Positions 15,793 through 24,459 of a DNA stretch of 64,000 bases are shown here, one piece after another (positions within the stretch are counted from its first letter, which is position 1; every line of letters begins with the position of its first letter). Source of the DNA: Clostridium sp. HBUAS56010 (GTDB lineage Bacteria; Bacillota; Clostridia; Lachnospirales; Lachnospiraceae); the NCBI RefSeq assembly GCF_007115105.1, contig NZ_SULJ01000002.1, positions 306,190 through 370,189 of the forward strand, given 5' to 3'. Made by a program: the position numbers and the translations under genes. The notes under the pieces were generated by a model, which saw nothing but the letters and a program-made list of their open reading frames with translations, was not told the origin of the DNA and made no database searches.

Positions 15793-16494
15793 ATGACCCC
15801 TTACGAAGACAAAACCATGAAAAGCGTCCTCCGAACGGAGAGACAGAAATTAAAGGACATGAGCCTGAAGGACAAACTGTGGTATATCTGGGAATATTAT
15901 AAATTTCCCATTATTGGTTCAATTACTGCTCTGTTCCTTGTTATCTCTATTGGAAGCACGGTATATAATAACCGTTTTGAAACGGTACTGAACTGTGTCC
16001 TGTTAAACAGTCAGTTAACCACAGCGGACACTTCTCCGGATGATTATTTTGACAAAGGCTTCCGCCAGTATATGAACTTTTCCGACGATGTGAAGATTGA
16101 AGCCAATCACTCCATGTCACTTACCTTTGAAGAATCTGCCATGAGCGATTTTACCTATGCAGAACTGGCGAAGCTGTCTGCCATGATAACCAGCAAGGAA
16201 CTCGATGTAATCATTGGAAGAAAGGATTCCATTGACCATTTTGGCCAGATGGGCGGCTTTACGGATTTAACACAGCTTTTGACTCCTGAAGAATACGAAA
16301 AGGTGAAAGACCGGATCTACTTCGTGACTGTTTCGGAAACGGGAGAAAAAGTACCCGCAGGGATCCGGGTGGATGGGGACAGTTTTCAGGAGAATACAGG
16401 ACTTTTGATTGATGGTCCTATTCTTTCCGTTATGACCAATTCCACTCATAAAGACACAGCGGCTGGCTTAATCCGCTACATGTTCGGTCTATAA
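15793..16494 (+). CDS. Membrane-anchored extracytoplasmic protein, unknown function
   Basis: 233 residues. A charged cytoplasmic N terminus (about 1-33, ending LWYIWEYYKFP) leads to one membrane helix (about 36-56). The extracellular part includes a segment resembling solute-binding proteins (LSAMITSKELDVIIGRKDSIDHFG and LTQLLTPEEYEKVKDRIYFV), but there is no lipobox or transporter nearby. AAAGAGGAGC precedes ATG. The family is one I have no name for. Its final 65 nt overlap the convergent acetyltransferase gene. Confidence 0.75.
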   Translation: MTPYEDKTMKSVLRTERQKLKDMSLKDKLWYIWEYYKFPIIGSITALFLVISIGSTVYNNRFETVLNCVLLNSQLTTADTSPDDYFDKGFRQYMNFSDDVKIEANHSMSLTFEESAMSDFTYAELAKLSAMITSKELDVIIGRKDSIDHFGQMGGFTDLTQLLTPEEYEKVKDRIYFVTVSETGEKVPAGIRVDGDSFQENTGLLIDGPILSVMTNSTHKDTAAGLIRYMFGL

Positions 16495-17182
16495 GCACAA
16501 ATCCAAGATCTTTTGCAAGATTGACCGAAGGAATATTAGATTCTTCTATTCTTGCATAGACCTTACGGGAGATCCGTTCTCCTGCATAAGCTAAGATTGC
16601 CTGACATGCTTCTTTGGCATAGCCTTTGTTTCTCCACGCTGAAAAGATATGATATCCCAGTTCCACGGGGGTATCATTTTTTTCTATTATCCGAAAAAAC
16701 GGATCGCACTCCTGTGGATCCATAGGCACAATTCCTGCTTTTCCTATTACGCTTCCAGTCTCGTTATCAATAACTGCCCAGATACCATACTCATAAAAAC
16801 CATATTGGCATCTGATGTACTCTCCCAGCAAATCCTGATTAAGAAAGATCTTACCGCTTTTTCCTCCATCGGGTTCCCTTGGTATAGAAATCCAGTCTTC
16901 CTTCACAAATTCCCTTATGGTAAGCCGGCTGGTTCTTTTAATATGCCAGGGTAGTCCAACCCTTCTTCTTACCACTCTTTCTAATAACTCTTCATTGATA
17001 TCTTCTATGGATTCCACCACATAAGAAGCAGGAGAAAGACTTTGTCCACCGCATCTTTGATCCCATAAACCAATAACAGCCCTGCCTTCTGCATAAGCAG
17101 ACCGCAGGGCCTTCTGATCATCGGAGACGGTAATCTTAAACTTGCTTCCTTCTATTATAATTTCCCGTTCCACCATCATCAT
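16430..17182 (-). CDS. GNAT-family N-acetyltransferase
   Basis: 250 residues from ATG at 17182, one nt after the ppiB stop (TAATATG), so it is translationally coupled; a TTG at 17218 in frame lacks support. The C-terminal GNAT fold shows the acetyl-CoA region ELGYHIFSAWRNKGYAKEACQAIL (broken motif ELGYHI and RNKGYAKEA, about 175-195) and the RIEESNIPSVNLAKDLGF segment. The N-terminal 90 residues form an extra domain of unknown role. Substrate cannot be deduced. The 3' end overlaps the convergent gene by 65 nt. Confidence 0.85.
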   Translation of the reverse strand: MMMVEREIIIEGSKFKITVSDDQKALRSAYAEGRAVIGLWDQRCGGQSLSPASYVVESIEDINEELLERVVRRRVGLPWHIKRTSRLTIREFVKEDWISIPREPDGGKSGKIFLNQDLLGEYIRCQYGFYEYGIWAVIDNETGSVIGKAGIVPMDPQECDPFFRIIEKNDTPVELGYHIFSAWRNKGYAKEACQAILAYAGERISRKVYARIEESNIPSVNLAKDLGFVLIDRTCSGLSQPLCLYEWNWS

Positions 17183-17183
17183 A

Positions 17184-17702
17184 TTAGCAGGTCTCTGGTT
17201 CTGGATATTCTTCCCCAAATGTATCTGCGGTCATGGACTTAATCTTCTGCTCAGTCAACGGACGGTCATTATAATCCGTCTTAACATCGGCAATCTTATT
17301 CACAATATCCATTCCTTCTGTTACTTTGCCAAATGCGGCATAAGCGCCATCAAGATGAGGTGCATCTTTGTGCATAATAAAGAACTGTGATCCTGCTGAA
17401 TCTGGATGCATAGCTCTTGCCATGGAAAGCACGCCTTCGGAATGCTTAAATGAATTCGTCACGCCGTTCTGGCTGAATTCTCCTTTAATGGAATAACCAG
17501 GACCACCAGTGCCGTTGCCGTCAGGACAACCTCCCTGAATCATAAAACCATTGATGACTCTGTGAAAAATTAAACCATCGTAAAAACCTTTTTTAACAAG
17601 ACTGATAAAGTTGTTCACTGTGTTTGGTGCAACCTCTGGGTAAAGCTCGGCTTTGATTACATCGCCGTTTTCCATTGTAATTGTTATTACCGGATTCGTC
17701 AT
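17184..17702 (-). CDS. ppiB: Peptidyl-prolyl cis-trans isomerase, cyclophilin type
   Basis: 172 residues, cytoplasmic (no signal peptide). Cyclophilins speed proline isomerisation in folding proteins. The active-site arginine lies in [13 protein letters not shown] (about 46-58), followed by [13 protein letters not shown], then [21 protein letters not shown] (motif split around the conserved SxxSQFFI) and the tryptophan position replaced by [29 protein letters not shown] precedes ATG. It is co-transcribed with the acetyltransferase. Confidence 0.95.
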   Translation of the reverse strand: MTNPVITITMENGDVIKAELYPEVAPNTVNNFISLVKKGFYDGLIFHRVINGFMIQGGCPDGNGTGGPGYSIKGEFSQNGVTNSFKHSEGVLSMARAMHPDSAGSQFFIMHKDAPHLDGAYAAFGKVTEGMDIVNKIADVKTDYNDRPLTEQKIKSMTADTFGEEYPEPETC

Positions 17703-17896
17703 AATTGTTATTCCTTTCTCGCTGTTACGCTCGCATATGTTTGTATTTTATCAAATCAGCCAGAGTTTGTCCAGTTGTTCATATTTTGTTTAAAGTTCAT
17801 TCAAAAACCTTTTACATCAATAACATGATTTCTTCATGATTGCTGGATATACTAATGGTGTAAAGAAAATTAATTATAATATTTTTTTCATAATAC

Positions 17897-17920
17897 GGGC
17901 TGGTAAGCATTTACCAGCCC
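17897..17920. terminator. Perfect hairpin downstream of the Ntn hydrolase gene
   Basis: GGGCTGGTAA (17897-17906) pairs exactly with TTACCAGCCC (17911-17920) across a 4-nt loop. It lies 33 nt beyond the stop of the minus-strand hydrolase, so a terminator is the simplest reading, but the minus strand has no U-tract after it; the plus strand has a T-run only after CCTCCC. Confidence 0.5.
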
Positions 17921-17953
17921 TCCTCCCTTTTTAAACAGCTTTCTGGCTGAATC

Positions 17954-18919
17954 TTAAATCGCTCCCAAGTTAACCAGTCTGACATCTGGTTTCTCATTCT
18001 CAAAAAGCCCGGCAGTTCCTACCTGTATATTGTCATAAGTTTTAAAGAAATATTCACAGGTAGCCGTATTAATAAATGCCGTATACCGAGTATAATCGTA
18101 TTCATTTCTGTTCGTTATAACAGCCCCTTTCGGCACCATCACACTTTCCATTATATGAAAACAGGAGACCACTGCCTGATTCGCGGTTTCTGGAACCGGT
18201 ATAAAGGATTTCAGATAAGACGTCCGCACAAATCTTTCCGGAGAGGTATAACCACCGGGAAGGACCTGAGTTCCTCCCGCCTGTCCGAACGGAGTCAGCC
18301 GGTAATTTCCCCAGAACACTTCCTCTTCCTGATAAGGACTTGCTTCCATATAATTTCTTAGATTTGTCAGATGCCATGTAAAATCAGGACTGTTTGCCAG
18401 GACTCCCACAGGATTATGAAAGATCTCCATTCCCCTGTCCGTCTGTTCCACTACCACACAGTTTCCGCTTCGGTCCACTGCAATCCAGTGAAGAGGTGCC
18501 ACAGTCTTTGTTACAGGATCTTCAACACCTACAATTCTTATTTGTTTTATTACTCTCTTTAAATCTTCAACATTTGCACAGTTTCCTAAGATATAATGGA
18601 GAAAATCAAAGGAGGCAATGGCATTATTCTGGTCCGCTCCCGGAGTACTGCCATAATTTGCATAACCCGCAAAATAAAGTGCTGCTGCTGCAAATCCCAT
18701 CTCATTGACCCCATCAAAAAATCCCAAAAGGCTATCAATCTGCTGTCCAATGCCAATGAACCGGTAACGATTCGTAATACGGCTTCCGTTGAAGCTGTTT
18801 CTCCATTGGTATCCGGACGGAACAATATAAAGATGGGGTTCAATATCATAAGAAAAGTCCATGTTTCTTCCAAAAATAGTTTCTCCCTGTTTAGACTGGA
18901 GCGTAAGAGCAGTACACAT
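17954..18919 (-). CDS. Choloylglycine hydrolase-family Ntn amidohydrolase
   Basis: 321 residues, the family's usual size. Removal of Met1 exposes the nucleophile Cys2 (MCTAL). Arg18 and Asp21 of the GRNMD motif fit the bile salt hydrolase and penicillin V acylase active site, and NSPDFTWHLTNL (about 155-167) supplies the conserved asparagine. The family cleaves linear amides of bile acids, penicillin V or acyl-amines; sequence alone does not separate these here. No signal peptide, so it is cytoplasmic. AGGAGG precedes ATG. It follows the symporter gene by 53 nt and may share its transcript. Confidence 0.9.
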   Translation of the reverse strand: MCTALTLQSKQGETIFGRNMDFSYDIEPHLYIVPSGYQWRNSFNGSRITNRYRFIGIGQQIDSLLGFFDGVNEMGFAAAALYFAGYANYGSTPGADQNNAIASFDFLHYILGNCANVEDLKRVIKQIRIVGVEDPVTKTVAPLHWIAVDRSGNCVVVEQTDRGMEIFHNPVGVLANSPDFTWHLTNLRNYMEASPYQEEEVFWGNYRLTPFGQAGGTQVLPGGYTSPERFVRTSYLKSFIPVPETANQAVVSCFHIMESVMVPKGAVITNRNEYDYTRYTAFINTATCEYFFKTYDNIQVGTAGLFENEKPDVRLVNLGAI

Positions 18920-18972
18920 TTGATATACCTCCTGTTTATGTATGGATAAGTTTATTGAAATAGATGCAATCT

Positions 18973-20322
18973 TTATTCTGGAACCGTTACCTCTTTTATG
19001 AGGAAAATAAGCGCAATCATATTGGGAATTGCCATAAGACCATTCCAGATGTCAGAAAATTCCCATACAGTCTCAAGCTTTGCAAGACAGCCTAAAAAAA
19101 CGGCTCCAAGGTAAAGAAATGTATACACTTTACCTCTTAAAATCCGCTGAACAAAATAGAGAATGTTCCGTTTCTTCAAACTCTCTGCCAGGTAAACGGC
19201 TGCCTGGCGCCCAAGATAATACCATGCAATAATGGTTGCAAACGCAAAGACAAGCATGGCTCCTGACACTACATACTGACCCATTGGTCCAAGACGCTTT
19301 GAAAAGCTGTATGCAGTAAGAGCTGCCCCGTCATAACCGGAACCTGCCGCATCTCCATCCGTCATACAGAGAATTACCATGGCAGTCATGGTGCAGATTA
19401 ATATCGTATCAAAAAACACTTCAAACATTGCCCACATGCCCTGCTGCTGAGGAGTTGTATCTTCAGCCGCTCCATGAAGCACTGCCATGCTTCCCAGTCC
19501 AGCCTCATTGGAAAATACTCCTCTTGAAATGCCATATTGAAGACTTTTACTGATCCCATATCCAGCCGCACCGGAAAAAACCGCAACCGGCTGAAACGCA
19601 TCTTTAAAAATACATTGAAAAATATATGGTATTTTGTCAAAACAGGACATAATAACCACCATAGAAAATAACATATAGATTCCTGCTGATATGGGGATCA
19701 GCCGTTCAGATACTACTGCAATCCTGCTGATTCCGCCAAGAATAACTAAAAAAACCACTCCTGTTAAAAGAACGCCAATGGAGGCAGGAGCAATGCCAAA
19801 AGAATATTCCATGGTTTCTGCAATGGAATTGGACTGAACCATACTTCCCATTCCAAGGGATACCATGATGCACAAAAAGCTGTATATCATGCCAAGAACA
19901 GGTTTTTTAAGCCCTCGCTCCAGATATACCATGGGACCGCAGATCCATGCACCATTCTGATCTCTGTAACGGTAACGGATTCCCAACATGGTTTCTGCAT
20001 AACCCGTCATCATGCCAATGGCTGCTGATACCCACATCCAGAATATGGCGCCTGGTCCTCCTGCTGTAAGAGCAGTGGCAACACCCACAATGTTGCCGGT
20101 ACCAATGGTGGCTGCAAGAGCTGTACAGGCTGTCTGAAATTTGGTTACACCTCCTGTTTTGTCATCCTCCTCTTCCCGAATGCTTCCAATGGTCTGCATC
20201 CACCAGTAAGAGAGCTTCCTGATTTGAAAAAATCCTGTTTTTATCGTGTATACAATTCCTATCCCAAGGAATAGAATCAGAAGCCATGGTCCCCAGACCA
20301 GTTCATGTATGTGATGTATCAT
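18973..20322 (-). CDS. Sodium:alanine (AGCS family) symporter
   Basis: 449 residues with about ten to eleven membrane helices. The signature ACTALAATIGTGNIVGVATAL (motif spans about 66-86) and the following GGPGAIFWMWVSA are diagnostic of AGCS carriers, which import alanine or glycine with sodium. GVFSNEAGLGS in the middle is also family typical. GGGGAG precedes ATG. It is the first gene before the Ntn hydrolase. One could speculate that it imports glycine or alanine related to the amide hydrolysis, but that is inference only. Confidence 0.95.
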   Translation of the reverse strand: MIHHIHELVWGPWLLILFLGIGIVYTIKTGFFQIRKLSYWWMQTIGSIREEEDDKTGGVTKFQTACTALAATIGTGNIVGVATALTAGGPGAIFWMWVSAAIGMMTGYAETMLGIRYRYRDQNGAWICGPMVYLERGLKKPVLGMIYSFLCIMVSLGMGSMVQSNSIAETMEYSFGIAPASIGVLLTGVVFLVILGGISRIAVVSERLIPISAGIYMLFSMVVIMSCFDKIPYIFQCIFKDAFQPVAVFSGAAGYGISKSLQYGISRGVFSNEAGLGSMAVLHGAAEDTTPQQQGMWAMFEVFFDTILICTMTAMVILCMTDGDAAGSGYDGAALTAYSFSKRLGPMGQYVVSGAMLVFAFATIIAWYYLGRQAAVYLAESLKKRNILYFVQRILRGKVYTFLYLGAVFLGCLAKLETVWEFSDIWNGLMAIPNMIALIFLIKEVTVPE

Positions 20323-20417
20323 GGAATCATCTCCCCAGTGCTTTCCTTAACACATATTCTGGAAAACCGCATAGTATGAAAATTTCCAGTGATTTTCATA
20401 CAAAAAAAAGGAACCTA

Positions 20418-20426
20418 TGGTATAAT
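20418..20426 (+). promoter_or_regulatory. Extended -10 promoter for the phospholipase C-like gene
   Basis: TGG followed by TATAAT (20421-20426) forms an extended -10; the matching -35 position is poor. The gene starts about 45 nt downstream. Confidence 0.5.
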
Positions 20427-20471
20427 CAAGCTATACTTTCTTGTACTTAATAAAAATGTGAGGTGAACAAT

Positions 20472-21455
20472 ATGCCCGGTTTTACAACCCACTACCTGAT
20501 GGGAGTCAAGGTTTATAATGATATGGATAATAATTCTTTAAAACGAATCATATCAAAATACCGCTGGCTTTATCAGCTTGGTCTTCAGGGTCCGGATATG
20601 TTTTTTTACAATATTCCCATTCTGCGTCACAGAGATTACCGCAATGTCGGTTCTTATATGCACGAGAATCATGTCCATGACTTTTTTGTTACCTGCTTAA
20701 ACCGATTGTCCCAAATTGAATCAAGACAACAGCGGGAACAAGCAATCTCCTATATGAGTGGATTTTTCTGTCATTATATCGGAGACTCCATCTGCCACCC
20801 CTATGTCTACGGAAGAATTGAGTATAATGTAAAAAATTCCAGCAATTACCACCACGGACTTCATGCCACGCTGGAAAATGACATTGATGCTCTGCTTCTT
20901 ATGAAATATAAGAAAAAAAAGCCTTCCCAGTTTAATCAGGCGGCTACCATCTGTTTAAACGGCCAGGAGATGCAGTTTCTTTCCAGATTTTTATCGAGCT
21001 GTATTAATGAAACCTATTATCCTTTAAACTATAAGAATAACTTTCAGGTAACTCCCAGAATGGTATCCCGGTCCATCATTGCCCTGCGGCTTGGCTGCCG
21101 AACCCTTGCAGACCCGAAAAGCAGGAAGAAAAACAGCATTGAGTTTATAGAATCCCTGTTTTTGCGTAACCCAATCGCATCGAAAAAGCTGGTTACAGAT
21201 ATTGTTCCAGATCCGGTGGAAACGCTGAACTTAAATCATGAAACCTGGTGCAATCCCTGGAATCCCAGACTTGCTTCCAAAGCATCCTTTCCAGAACTTT
21301 TCCACCATACCATGATTAAGTGTAACGATATTTTTTTCCTGTTAAACGAAGAACTTTCTTCTTCCATTCCCTTAAAAAGCCTGGATCACAACCGGCTGTT
21401 AAAAGAACTGGGGAATTACTCCTATCACAGCGGACTGGCAGTGGATTCTGATTAA
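20472..21455 (+). CDS. Zinc-dependent phospholipase C-like protein
   Basis: 327 residues from ATG at 20472, placed 6 nt after GAGGTG; the in-frame GTG at 20463 is part of that ribosome site. The N-terminal FTTHYLMG (His near residue 5), GLQGPDMFFYN, the HENHVHDFF segment, GFFCHYIGDSICHPYV (about 97-112) and NYHHGLHATLENDID supply the spaced His and Asp residues of the zinc phospholipase C / S1-P1 nuclease fold. No signal peptide is visible, unlike secreted clostridial phospholipases, so it is probably intracellular. Substrate is unknown. Confidence 0.85.
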   Translation: MPGFTTHYLMGVKVYNDMDNNSLKRIISKYRWLYQLGLQGPDMFFYNIPILRHRDYRNVGSYMHENHVHDFFVTCLNRLSQIESRQQREQAISYMSGFFCHYIGDSICHPYVYGRIEYNVKNSSNYHHGLHATLENDIDALLLMKYKKKKPSQFNQAATICLNGQEMQFLSRFLSSCINETYYPLNYKNNFQVTPRMVSRSIIALRLGCRTLADPKSRKKNSIEFIESLFLRNPIASKKLVTDIVPDPVETLNLNHETWCNPWNPRLASKASFPELFHHTMIKCNDIFFLLNEELSSSIPLKSLDHNRLLKELGNYSYHSGLAVDSD

Positions 21456-21470
21456 CCAATAATCGTTACA

Positions 21471-21523
21471 AAAAAACATGGATGAAGAACTGACCTTAAG
21501 TCACTCTTCATCCATGTTTTTTT
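21471..21523. terminator. Bidirectional terminator
   Basis: AAAAAACATGGATGAAGA pairs with TCTTCATCCATGTTTTTTT around a 16-nt loop. It serves both the phospholipase-like gene (plus) and the lipoprotein gene (minus), which converge here. Confidence 0.9.
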
Positions 21524-21530
21524 ATCATTC

Positions 21531-22118
21531 TCATTTGGATGCTGCAGAGGATGCTTCTTCCTCTTCGGCATCTTCCTCATCTTCTGGTGCTGTCGTTTCC
21601 ATAATAACCGCATCAGCCTTTGGTTCAATTGCCTGATCCGATCCCTTTGGAATCTCCTGATCCACAAGCCAATACTCTTCCTGAGCCATGGTATTGTCCG
21701 GAATAACCATCACATGCAGATCGTATTCCTTAAAGAATCCTCCATAAGAGGTTTCACTTGATCTCTCAAAGGAGAAATCCTGAATGGCTGCTTCATCATT
21801 TAAGAACCTTACGGCTGCATTGGCAAACTCCACTGCCTCTTCTGAGGTTGTCCCCTGTCTCACAATTAATGTTAAATCCATACTTTTTGTCTTCGGTTCC
21901 ATGCTGTAATTAACACTCAATGCCATCGGATACTGGTCATTGTTAACAAATTCTTCATCCATATCGTTCCCAATCTGAGACCAGTCTAAAACAATTCCCT
22001 GCTGAGTCTCAAAAACCGGCTCTGCCGGACCGCCTGAAGAAAGGATGGTGCTTTTTGTACAGCCTGATAATAACAGCACTGACACAGCACATATCATGAA
22101 CGCTTTGTTCTTCATCAT
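21531..22118 (-). CDS. Lipoprotein of unknown function
   Basis: 195 residues from ATG at 22118, preceded by AAGGAGGAAATT. The signal peptide ends in the lipobox LLSGC (cysteine near residue 21), so the protein is anchored to the outer face of the membrane. The mature part is a mixed domain with a VNYSMEPKTKSMDLTLIVR strand pattern, and the last 35 residues are a low-complexity acidic tail (EDEEDAEEEE). I recognise no named family. It stands alone between a bidirectional terminator and the licD region. Confidence 0.85.
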   Translation of the reverse strand: MMKNKAFMICAVSVLLLSGCTKSTILSSGGPAEPVFETQQGIVLDWSQIGNDMDEEFVNNDQYPMALSVNYSMEPKTKSMDLTLIVRQGTTSEEAVEFANAAVRFLNDEAAIQDFSFERSSETSYGGFFKEYDLHVMVIPDNTMAQEEYWLVDQEIPKGSDQAIEPKADAVIMETTAPEDEEDAEEEEASSAASK

Positions 22119-22247
22119 AATTTCCTCCTTAATGAACATGTAACATTATATAGGATGTATCTCCTTTTTTGTAGTGCTTTCGGAAAAAAGTCAGAAAATC
22201 TTCACAAATGTGTCAGACCTTGCACTGCTTTCATTTAATCCTGATTA

Positions 22248-23087
22248 TCAATCGTAAATCTGAATCTCCGTACTGGAGTGGGTCGGCACACGCATCTCTT
22301 TGGGAGGCAGTTCCTTATAATCCCCGTAAATCCAGGTCAAGACTTCATGCCAGCCCTTTGGTGCCATCAGTCTGGTGTCTTCAAATTCTAAATCCACCGT
22401 CTCCTCACACCATTCTTTTTTAAGAGTCACATATAGATAGTCCGGCTGATAGTTACTGTAATAGCGAAGCCTGCTTTTCCCTTTTCGGTCTTTCACCGCT
22501 ATCTGATACTGAAACTTTCTCAGCACCTTCATAGGTATCAGCTTTCCAATCAGCGCCAGAACACCTACACCGATTTTATTGGTCAGACTGTATTTTTTTA
22601 AATCCAGCTTATACCGGTGTCCCATTGCCATTCCATAGATTATGGTGTGAAGAAACAGGGTCAGAGTGGAAGAAAACTTTCTCTCCGGCAATTCATCAAT
22701 GGTAAATAGATCCACCCACAAATGATTTAACTTTCCTTCATAGTATTCCATCTCTTTTGAATCTTCATGAGTTCTGCTGTTCTTATAGAGAATCCGGGCA
22801 GTAAAATCATAGAACGCTTTTCCGCCTTTTAAGTCTTTTGGCTCTAACAGTTCCATAGTATCAGGAAGTTCTCTCCTTACCACCTTTAAAAATGCCTCAT
22901 AGTTGGGACGGGTAAATGCCACATCCGCATCGTCATCCCAGGGAATAAATCCTTTATGACGGACAGCTCCTAACAGTGTCCCTGCATCCAGAAGATACTT
23001 GATCCGGTATGTGCGGCAGATCCGGTCAATCTCCTTTAATATGGCAAGATTAGCCTGATGGACTTTTGTTAAATCGTATTCTTCCAT
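22248..23087 (-). CDS. LicD-family phosphotransferase
   Basis: 279 residues. LicD proteins use the nucleotidyltransferase fold to attach phosphocholine or related phospho-groups to surface glycans. The signature is LLDAGTLLGAVRHKGFIPWDDDADVAF (split: LLDAGTLLGAVRHKG then IPWDDDADVAF, about 33-60) with the metal-binding aspartates. GGGGGAG precedes ATG and it follows rfbH by 10 nt. No choline-supply genes are nearby, so the transferred group is open. Confidence 0.92.
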   Translation of the reverse strand: MEEYDLTKVHQANLAILKEIDRICRTYRIKYLLDAGTLLGAVRHKGFIPWDDDADVAFTRPNYEAFLKVVRRELPDTMELLEPKDLKGGKAFYDFTARILYKNSRTHEDSKEMEYYEGKLNHLWVDLFTIDELPERKFSSTLTLFLHTIIYGMAMGHRYKLDLKKYSLTNKIGVGVLALIGKLIPMKVLRKFQYQIAVKDRKGKSRLRYYSNYQPDYLYVTLKKEWCEETVDLEFEDTRLMAPKGWHEVLTWIYGDYKELPPKEMRVPTHSSTEIQIYD

Positions 23088-23097
23088 ATCTCCCCCA

Positions 23098-24438
23098 TTA
23101 CTGTCTGACAGCTTCTTTTATCACCTTTGCCATATAATCAATCATCTCATCTGACATTCCCGGATAAACACCAACCCAAAACGTATCTTCCATAATCCGG
23201 TCTGTATTCTTTAATTCACCAACAATACGGAACCCTTCTCCCGCTTCCCGCATCTGATCAAAACAGGGATGCTTTGTTAGATTTCCGGCAAACAGCATTC
23301 TGGTCTGTACTCCTTTGGATTCCACATAGGACACTACCTGATTTCGGTCCACTCCTTCCTTGCAGGTAAGAAGAAAACCAAACCAGCTTGGCTTAGAATT
23401 AGGACATGCCTCTGGCAGAATCAGTTTATCAGAAACCTCTGAAAGCCCTTTAGAAAGACGGTCAAAGTTATGACGTCTGCGTTCCACGAAAGAAGGGAAC
23501 TTATCAAGCTGGGCACAGCCGATGGATGCCTGCATATCTGTAGTCTTTAGATTATAGCCAAAGTGGGAATACACATATTTGTGGTCATAGCCTACCGGAA
23601 GCTGTCCATACTGGCGGTCAAACCGGTGTCCGCACAGATTGTCTGTTCCTGACGGGCATACACAATCCCGTCCCCAGTCACGTAGAGAGCGAATGATCTT
23701 GTTGAGCAGGGAATTACTGGTGTAAACTGCTCCTCCTTCTCCCATGGTCATGTGATGAGGGGGATAGAAACTGGAAGTTCCAATATCTCCGATAGTTCCG
23801 GTAAAGCGTTCTTCGCCGTCAATGGTGTACTTTGTTCCAAGAGCATCGCAGTTGTCTTCCACCAGCCACAGATTGTATTTATCACAGAAGGCTTTTACAC
23901 TGGAAAGATCATATGGATTCCCTAAAGTATGGGCAATCATGACTGCTTTCGTCTTTTCAGAACGTGCTGCCTCCAGCATGGTTACATCAATATTATACTG
24001 GGGAATGGTTACATCTACAAATACCGGGACTGCCCCGTACTGGATCATGGGATTGACTGTAGTTGGAAATCCTGCTGCCACAGTAATTACTTCATCTCCC
24101 CGCCTGATCTGACGCTCTTTTAAAAGCGGAGAAGTAAGTGTCATAAATGCCAGAAGATTGGCAGAAGAACCGGAATTGACAAGGGAGCAAAACCGGACAT
24201 TTAAGTATTTTGCAAATTTCTTTTCAAACTCATTGGTGTAGCGGCCAGAAGTCAGCCAAAATTCCAGAGAACTGTCCACCAGGTTCACCATCTCTTCGTG
24301 ATCATACACTCGGGAAGCATAGGAAATTCGGTCTCCCTCCTCATAGGGCTTCTTCTGATTGTGAAACGTATCACAATATTCTTTTACAAGTTCAAGAATC
24401 TCTTCTCTTGCTTCTTGTTCTGATTTGTGTTCAAACAT
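23098..24438 (-). CDS. rfbH: CDP-4-keto-6-deoxy-D-glucose 3-dehydrase (RfbH/E1)
   Basis: 446 residues. It is an aminotransferase-fold, PMP-dependent iron-sulfur enzyme that removes the C3 hydroxyl of CDP-4-keto-6-deoxyglucose on the way to 3,6-dideoxyhexoses. The usual PLP lysine is replaced by histidine in SFYPPHHMTMGEGG (His228-His229), which is diagnostic of E1. Cysteines C259-X1-C261-X7-C269, with C197 earlier, fit its [2Fe-2S] ligand pattern. Substrate-binding NSGSSANLLA lies at 88-97. GAGGAGGAG precedes ATG. It sits directly after rfbG in the operon. Its reductase partner is not encoded in the window. Confidence 0.95.
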   Translation of the reverse strand: MFEHKSEQEAREEILELVKEYCDTFHNQKKPYEEGDRISYASRVYDHEEMVNLVDSSLEFWLTSGRYTNEFEKKFAKYLNVRFCSLVNSGSSANLLAFMTLTSPLLKERQIRRGDEVITVAAGFPTTVNPMIQYGAVPVFVDVTIPQYNIDVTMLEAARSEKTKAVMIAHTLGNPYDLSSVKAFCDKYNLWLVEDNCDALGTKYTIDGEERFTGTIGDIGTSSFYPPHHMTMGEGGAVYTSNSLLNKIIRSLRDWGRDCVCPSGTDNLCGHRFDRQYGQLPVGYDHKYVYSHFGYNLKTTDMQASIGCAQLDKFPSFVERRRHNFDRLSKGLSEVSDKLILPEACPNSKPSWFGFLLTCKEGVDRNQVVSYVESKGVQTRMLFAGNLTKHPCFDQMREAGEGFRIVGELKNTDRIMEDTFWVGVYPGMSDEMIDYMAKVIKEAVRQ

Positions 24439-24459
24439 AACGATCTCCTCCTCTCGGTT

